Positions 62,846 through 64,000 of a DNA stretch of 64,000 nucleotides are shown in pieces (the first letter of the stretch is position 1; each line of letters begins with the position of its first letter). This stretch comes from Meandrina meandrites (taxonomy: Eukaryota; Cnidaria; Anthozoa; Scleractinia; Meandrinidae), in the NCBI GenBank assembly GCA_963693305.1, contig OY855909.1, forward strand, positions 10,001 through 74,000, given 5' to 3'. Position numbers and translations under genes: made by a program. A model generated the notes under the pieces. It did no database searches. It worked only from the letters and a program-made list of their open reading frames with translations, and was not told the origin of the DNA.

Positions 62846-64000
62846 CCACTGTCCACTGCACACTATACATAATACACTGTCTACTGCGCACTATACATTG
62901 TACACTGTCCACTGCGCACTATACATGGTACACTGTCCACTGCGCACTATACACAGTACACTGTACTCTGTCCACTGCGCACTATACATGGTACACTATC
63001 CACTGTGCACTATACACGGTACACTGTACCCTGTCCACTGTGCATTATACATGGTACACTGTCCACTTTGCACTATACATGGTACACTGTCCACTGCGCA
63101 CTATACACAGTACACTGTACAATGTCCACTCTGCACTATACATGGTACACTGTCAACTGTGCACTATACACGGTACACTGTACTCTGTCCACTACGCACT
63201 ATACACGGTATACTGTCCACTGTGCACTATACACGGTACACTGTCCACTGTGCACTATACACGGTACACTGTACACTGTCCACTGTGCACTATACATGGT
63301 ACACTGTCCACTGCGCACTATACACGGTACACTGTCCACTGTGCACTATACACGGTACACTGTAATCTGTCCACTGCGCACTATACACGGTACACTGTCC
63401 ACTGTGCACTATACACGGTACACTGTCCACTGTACACTATACACGGTACACTGTACACTGTCCACTCTGCACTATACATGGTACACTGTCCACTGTGCAC
63501 TATACACGGTACACTGTCCACTGCGCACTATACACGGTACACTGTACTCTGTCCACTGCGCACTATACACGGTACACTGTACTCTGTCCACTGCACACTA
63601 TACATGGTACACTGTACTCTTTGAACTGCGCACTATACACGGTACACTGTACTCTGTCCACTGCGCACTATACACGGTACACTGTACACTGTCCACTGTG
63701 CACTATACATGGTACACTGTCCACTGCGCACTATACACGGTACACTGTACACTGTCCACTGTGTACTATACACGGTACACTGTCCACTGCGAACTATACA
63801 CGGTACACTGTACACAGTCCACTGCGCACTATACACGGTACACTGCCCACTGCGCACTATACATGGTACACTGTCCACTGTACACTATACACGGTACACT
63901 GTCCACTGCGCACTATACACGGTACACTGTACACTGCGCACTATACACAGTACACTGTCCACTGTGCACTATACACGGTACACTGTACTCTGCGCACTAT

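Larger units (their letters stand above)
37823..64000 (+). repeat. >26-kb heptamer-based satellite array
   Basis: The array runs to the window edge. The basic 28-bp unit is four 7-bp words in order: ACACTGT, CCACTGC, GCACTAT and ACACGGT, all variants of NCACTRT. A frequent 35-bp form adds one word, ACTCTGT or a second ACACTGT, after the first. This gives roughly 750-930 units in view. The unit has no stop triplet in any plus-strand frame, and 28 leaves remainder 1 on division by 3, so all three frames read the same 28-residue peptide in permuted order (motifs TVHC, TRYTVHC, LRTIHG). That explains frames of 3,440, 2,225, 1,703 and 1,209 codons. The peptide has no Asp or Glu in its consensus, no methionine start and no signal, so I annotate DNA repeat, not genes. 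GTAC, TGCGCA and two CpG steps occur in each unit. Confidence 0.97.

Noticed and set aside
37823..64000. CRISPR array
   Set aside because: There are no unique spacers between repeats; all sequence is repeat-derived and the context is eukaryotic.

Overview
The window looks like animal (metazoan) nuclear DNA, most likely from a stony coral or a close cnidarian relative. The reasons are a tRNA-derived SINE of a type I associate from memory with coral genomes, a BEL/Pao retrotransposon, polyubiquitin-like sequence, AT-rich intergenic DNA with several MITE-like elements, and very large tandem arrays. There are no operons, no prokaryotic gene spacing, no rRNA and no CRISPR array. Almost no intact host genes can be supported, and most open frames here are by-products of repeats.

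Layout. (1) 1-12.3 kb is ordinary intergenic DNA. It holds a possible minus-strand exon with a SKI/SNO/DAC-like fold (258-821), a telomere-like hairpin (about 1.3 kb), the first copy of a promoter-like 1-kb repeat (1,449-2,450), inverted clusters of a 59-bp repeat (3.3 and 4.7-5.1 kb), a decayed polyubiquitin fragment (7,155-7,784), a MITE with TTA target duplication (7,980-9,010), a foldback element (10,443-10,713) and a SINE (10,740-11,015). (2) 12.3-34.86 kb is one array of a 152-bp satellite, about 84 monomers. It is split by a nearly complete BEL/Pao element (15,796-22,511, 5-bp target duplication) and by a 3,047-bp element with terminal inverted repeats (30,159-33,205). The second element itself carries an 83-bp minisatellite and a small hAT-like hairpin. 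(3) 34.86-37.8 kb holds a 202-bp tandem duplication, the second copy of the 1-kb repeat, and AT-rich DNA with short seed clusters of the next array. (4) 37.8 kb to the window end is a >26-kb array built from 7-bp words. Four words make a 28-bp unit and extra words give 35-bp variants. The unit has no stop codon in any forward frame, so reading frames run to thousands of codons, and all three frames give circular permutations of one 28-residue peptide.

The most interesting material is the heptamer-built array: its nested construction, its apparent seed clusters upstream, variation concentrated at its CpG sites, large internal duplications including a block recurring about 23.7 kb away, and an uneven placement of stop triplets among frames. 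Next are the 152-bp satellite with a 7-monomer higher-order repeat, and the two insertions that date events inside it. All protein-family calls are from reading motifs by eye; no database search was possible.
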